A stretch of DNA of 9,214 nt from Loktanella sp. (GTDB lineage Bacteria > Pseudomonadota > Alphaproteobacteria > Rhodobacterales > Rhodobacteraceae). Position 1 is the stretch's first letter. Each line of letters starts with the position of its first letter. A model generated the notes under the pieces. It searched no databases. It was not told the origin of the DNA and was given only the letters and a program-made list of their open reading frames with translations. A program made the translations under genes and the position numbers. Shown here piece after piece: positions 6,780 through 9,214 of this stretch. Where the stretch lies: positions 1-9,214 of the forward strand of contig PUNR01000100.1 of the NCBI GenBank assembly GCA_003551805.1. Reading direction: 5' to 3'.

Positions 6780-7988
6780 TCAGGCGGCGCGTGTCACCGT
6801 AATCTGTGTCACATCGCAGTTTCCGCTATGAAATGTTCCCGCGCAAGAGGTCAGATAAAAGTTCCACATCCGCCGGAACCGGTCGTCAAAGCCAAGCGCG
6901 GCCACCTGATCCCATTTGGCGTTGAAATCATCGTGCCAGCGCCGCAGCGTCTGGCTGTAGCTTTCGCCAAATTCGATCGATCCTGCGACCTGTAACCCTG
7001 CTTTTTCAATCTGTTCGCGCAGCACGACAGGACTGGGCAGCATGCCACCCGGAAAGATGTATTTCTGAATGAAATCAACGCCGCGCTTGTAAACATGCCA
7101 ACGGCGGTGTTCGACGGTGATGATTTGCAGCGTGGCATTTTTGCCCGGTTTCAGCCGTTCACGGACGGTTTCAAAATAAACAGGCCAGTATTTTTCGCCC
7201 ACCGCCTCGAACATCTCGATACTGGCGATGCCGTCGTAAACGCCTTTTTCGTCGCGGTAGTCCTGCATCTTGATCGTGACCATGTCAGACAGTCCCGCAT
7301 CAGCCAGACGCTTGACCGCGTAATCATGCTGTTCCTGACTGATGGTCAGGCCCGTCACCCGCAGCCCGCGTTCCTTGGCGGCATATTCAGCAAAACCACC
7401 CCAGCCACAGCCGATTTCCAGCACATGATCGCCGGGCTGCACGCCCATCTGGTCAACCATACTTTTGTATTTTTCAATTTGTCCGGTTTCCATGCTTTCC
7501 TGACCGGTCACAAACTTGGCCGAGGAATAGGTCATCGTCTCATCCAGCCACAAACCGTAGAATTCATTGCCCAGATCATAGTGATAGCTGATGTTCTTGC
7601 GCGCCTGTTTCTTGGAATTGTTCTGCAACCAGAACCGCATCTGTTCGTAAAACCGCACAAGGAACTGCCCCGGAAAGCCGTCGTAGATATGTTCCATGTC
7701 GTCATGGACCAAATCCATGAAGGCCATCAAATCAGGTGTCGACCACCAGCCGTCCATATAAGCTTCGCAAAAGCCCAGATCGCCTTCACGCAATGTGCGC
7801 GCAAAAACGTCTGCATTGTGGATATGAACCTCGGCGACATAGCCCGGCTCGGTCCCTTCGGCGCGAAAGTGGCGGCGATCAGGAAGGATGATATCGACCC
7901 GCCCGCGTTTCATGGTTTTGAGCGCATCAAAAACATTGCTGAAATAGCGCGGCAGCCCGGTCTGGCCCTCGGTGGTCGTCAGGATCAT
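6780..7988 (-). CDS. cyclopropane-fatty-acyl-phospholipid synthase family SAM methyltransferase
   Basis: A 402-residue enzyme expected to transfer a methyl(ene) group from S-adenosylmethionine to cis-unsaturated acyl chains of membrane phospholipids at the inner membrane. The N-terminal lipid-binding part spans about 10-125. The SAM domain starts with YHYDLGNEFY (135-144). It contains the SAM loop LEIGCGWGGFA (190-200), LTISQEQ (214-220), MFEAVG (259-264), and FIQKYIFPGGMLPS (306-319). Compared with E. coli Cfa, Glu261, Tyr344 and Cys382 match Glu239, Tyr317 and Cys354. However, Ser156 (in YSSAKF) replaces Cys139 and Gln288 appears to replace His266, both bicarbonate-site residues. The frame opens to an ATG at 8189, but that would overlap the photolyase by 89 nt. 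The ATG at 7988 has GGAA five nt upstream and begins just before the conserved LPRYF. Product could be cyclopropane or methylated/furan-precursor lipid. Confidence 0.9.
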   Translation of the reverse strand: MILTTTEGQTGLPRYFSNVFDALKTMKRGRVDIILPDRRHFRAEGTEPGYVAEVHIHNADVFARTLREGDLGFCEAYMDGWWSTPDLMAFMDLVHDDMEHIYDGFPGQFLVRFYEQMRFWLQNNSKKQARKNISYHYDLGNEFYGLWLDETMTYSSAKFVTGQESMETGQIEKYKSMVDQMGVQPGDHVLEIGCGWGGFAEYAAKERGLRVTGLTISQEQHDYAVKRLADAGLSDMVTIKMQDYRDEKGVYDGIASIEMFEAVGEKYWPVYFETVRERLKPGKNATLQIITVEHRRWHVYKRGVDFIQKYIFPGGMLPSPVVLREQIEKAGLQVAGSIEFGESYSQTLRRWHDDFNAKWDQVAALGFDDRFRRMWNFYLTSCAGTFHSGNCDVTQITVTRAA

Positions 7989-8042
7989 TGATGTTCCGTT
8001 CGTGTAAACTGTTGCTTCGTCAATTGGCAGTAAATTAACCTT

Positions 8043-8065
8043 TGCGCCAGTGAAGTCACGGCGCA
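8043..8065 (-). other. hairpin in the leader between photolyase and Cfa-like genes
   Basis: On the - strand TGCGCC-GTG, a loop ACTT, then CAC-T-GGCGCA form a nine-base-pair stem with a single bulged T. It lies 36 nt after the photolyase stop and 54 nt before the Cfa-like ATG. No T-run follows, so it is not a classical terminator. An AT-richer stretch (8030-8040) lies between it and the start. It could be an attenuating or RNA-stabilising structure, or a protein-binding palindrome. The 112-bp spacer otherwise shows no promoter I can support. Confidence 0.5.
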
Positions 8066-8100
8066 GCCTGACAAAAAGTTTCCAGCCCTTGCATTCTTGG

Positions 8101-9214
8101 TTAAAATCCGCGGCTGCTATAGGCGTCCAGCGCACGGCTGCGCCCTTTGTCGGGGGCGACGACGGGGTCGGGATAGGCGGCATCGGCACGCATGTCCCAT
8201 GACCGCGGGATCATGTCGAAATAGGCCAGCGCAGTGTCGGACGGGCTGCGATATCCTTCGGCCAGCCAGCGTTTGACATAATCGCGATCCTTGTCGAATT
8301 TATCCAGTTGCGTGACCGGATTGAACACGCGGAAATAAGGTGTCGCATCCGGCCCCGACCCTGCCGACCATTGCCAGCCCATCGCATTGCTGCAGGGGTC
8401 CCAGTCGATCAGATGGTCAGCGAACCAGTCCAGCCCGATTTTCCAATGCGACATCAGATGTTTCGTCAGGTAAGACGCCACAATCATCCGCCCCCGATTA
8501 TGCATCGTGCCGGTCACATACATCTCGCGCATGGCGGCATCGACGAAACGGATACCGGTGCGCCCTTGCTGCCATGCCTGCACCTGCGGCGTGATGTCGG
8601 TATTCCACGGGAACGCATCCCAATCCTCTTTCCAGTTATCGGTCAGGATACGCGGCGTGTGATGCGCCAGATGATAAGCAAATTCGCGCCAGACGAGTTC
8701 TTTCAAAAACACCTCGGCGTCGCTTTTGCCGTCGCGCAGGGCACGCTGACCGGCGTGCCAGCACACACGCGGGCTGATTTCGCCAAAGGTCAGGTTTTCC
8801 GACAGGTTCGACGTACCCTTCACCCCCGGCAGATCGCGGTTAGTCACGTAATCCGCGACCTTATGGGCAATAAACTGCCCCAGACGGCTGTTGGCTGCAT
8901 CCTCGCCCACCGTACAATGGCTGGCAAGGATATCGGCCCCCCGCTGCATCGCAGCCCGCAGGTTCCAATCGGCCAGATCATCGCTGTCAGGCCAAGTTTC
9001 CGGCGCTCCGATCTTGGCAGGGCGCGGCAAAGGCTCGGCGATGTCGTTGCCGCGCACGGCCTTCCACATCGGCGTATAGACTTTGTAAAACCCGCCTGTC
9101 TTGGTCTCGACCGTCCAAGGTTCGAACAGCAGGTGTCCTGCGAAACTTTTGGCGGTCAGCCCGTCCTCTTTCAGGGCAGACTTTACCGCTGCATCACGGT
9201 CATTGGCGGGTTTG
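8101..9214 (-). CDS. phrA: class I deoxyribodipyrimidine photolyase (partial, 5' end outside window)
   Basis: This FAD enzyme uses light to split cyclobutane pyrimidine dimers in DNA. The reading frame stays open to the right edge: 48 codons precede the first internal Met and include EPWTVETKTGGFYKVYTP, typical photolyase sequence. That Met at 9069 is therefore not the start. The visible 370 residues are most of the FAD-binding part; the N-terminal antenna domain lies outside. Conserved elements include GEISPR, ELVWREF (active-site Glu), FVDAAMREM, MHNRGRM, and SNAMGWQW with the FAD-contact Asn that separates photolyases from plant cryptochromes (Asp). Tryptophans matching E. coli W306 (FPWN), W359 (SHWKIG) and W382 (GWQW) keep the electron-transfer triad. 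Nothing suggests inactivation. In R. sphaeroides the homologous phrA is a singlet-oxygen (RpoE) target beside a cfa-type gene. Transcription into the downstream Cfa-like gene is likely but unproven. Confidence 0.93.
   Translation of the reverse strand, partial: KPANDRDAAVKSALKEDGLTAKSFAGHLLFEPWTVETKTGGFYKVYTPMWKAVRGNDIAEPLPRPAKIGAPETWPDSDDLADWNLRAAMQRGADILASHCTVGEDAANSRLGQFIAHKVADYVTNRDLPGVKGTSNLSENLTFGEISPRVCWHAGQRALRDGKSDAEVFLKELVWREFAYHLAHHTPRILTDNWKEDWDAFPWNTDITPQVQAWQQGRTGIRFVDAAMREMYVTGTMHNRGRMIVASYLTKHLMSHWKIGLDWFADHLIDWDPCSNAMGWQWSAGSGPDATPYFRVFNPVTQLDKFDKDRDYVKRWLAEGYRSPSDTALAYFDMIPRSWDMRADAAYPDPVVAPDKGRSRALDAYSSRGF

Noticed and set aside
7095..7991. A 298-codon open frame on the + strand
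   Set aside because: It is antisense to the Cfa-like gene, has no family motifs and a His/Arg/Phe-rich mirror composition; the opposite strand carries clear SAM methyltransferase motifs.
7989..8100. Possible promoter (TTGACG, TTTACA and TTAATT elements) in front of the Cfa-like gene
   Set aside because: No pair of hexamers has acceptable spacing and matches, and no RpoE- or RpoH-type pair could be supported by eye.
9067..9069. ATG at 9069 as the photolyase start
   Set aside because: The frame continues upstream to the window edge with photolyase-like sequence, so this Met is internal and the gene is cut by the window.

Overview
The window looks like chromosomal DNA of an alphaproteobacterium, most likely a Rhodobacterales (Roseobacter/Rhodobacter-type) organism. 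The reasons are the moderately high GC, the dense and mostly overlapping genes, and the succession photolyase, cyclopropane-synthase-like enzyme, TrgA-like membrane protein, cysteine synthase. That succession resembles what I recall of Rhodobacter sphaeroides: phrA beside a cfa-type gene, and trgA beside cysK. The taxonomic placement is inference from gene content; no rRNA or marker gene is present.

Layout. One gene lies on the + strand at the left edge: an AI-2E/PerM-type multi-pass membrane protein (18-1136). Everything else is on the - strand and reads right to left: a class I DNA photolyase cut by the right edge (9214 to 8101); a 112-bp spacer with a clear hairpin; a cyclopropane-fatty-acid-synthase family methyltransferase (7988-6780); a TrgA-like membrane protein (6718-6278); an 82-bp spacer with a hairpin and a weak possible promoter; then five tightly packed genes. 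These are a cysteine synthase (6195-5164), a large DUF3772/MscS mechanosensitive channel (5167-2831), an AlaX-type alanyl-tRNA editing protein (2853-2137), a secreted M35-like zinc peptidase (2133-1507) and a four-helix membrane protein (1510-1133). The last gene converges on the AI-2E gene so closely that both stop codons lie in one CTAG.

How the genes may work together. The right half reads as a stress module. The photolyase repairs UV pyrimidine dimers and the Cfa-like enzyme modifies unsaturated phospholipid acyl chains. TrgA and cysteine synthase belong to a locus linked to tellurite tolerance and thiol supply in R. sphaeroides. In that species the photolyase and cfa-like genes are known targets of the singlet-oxygen sigma factor RpoE; here I see no convincing RpoE promoter, and the upstream end of the photolyase gene is outside the window. 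The left - strand genes (cysK, channel, alaX, peptidase, membrane protein) are joined by 4-nt, 23-nt, +3-nt and 4-nt junctions, so co-translation is likely although their functions are diverse.

No tRNA, rRNA, CRISPR array, insertion sequence, prophage gene or attachment site was seen, and no stretch over 300 bp lacks a gene. I found no clearly new biological system. The most interesting points are the Cfa-like enzyme with altered bicarbonate-site residues and the bacterial aspzincin peptidase coupled to a small membrane protein.
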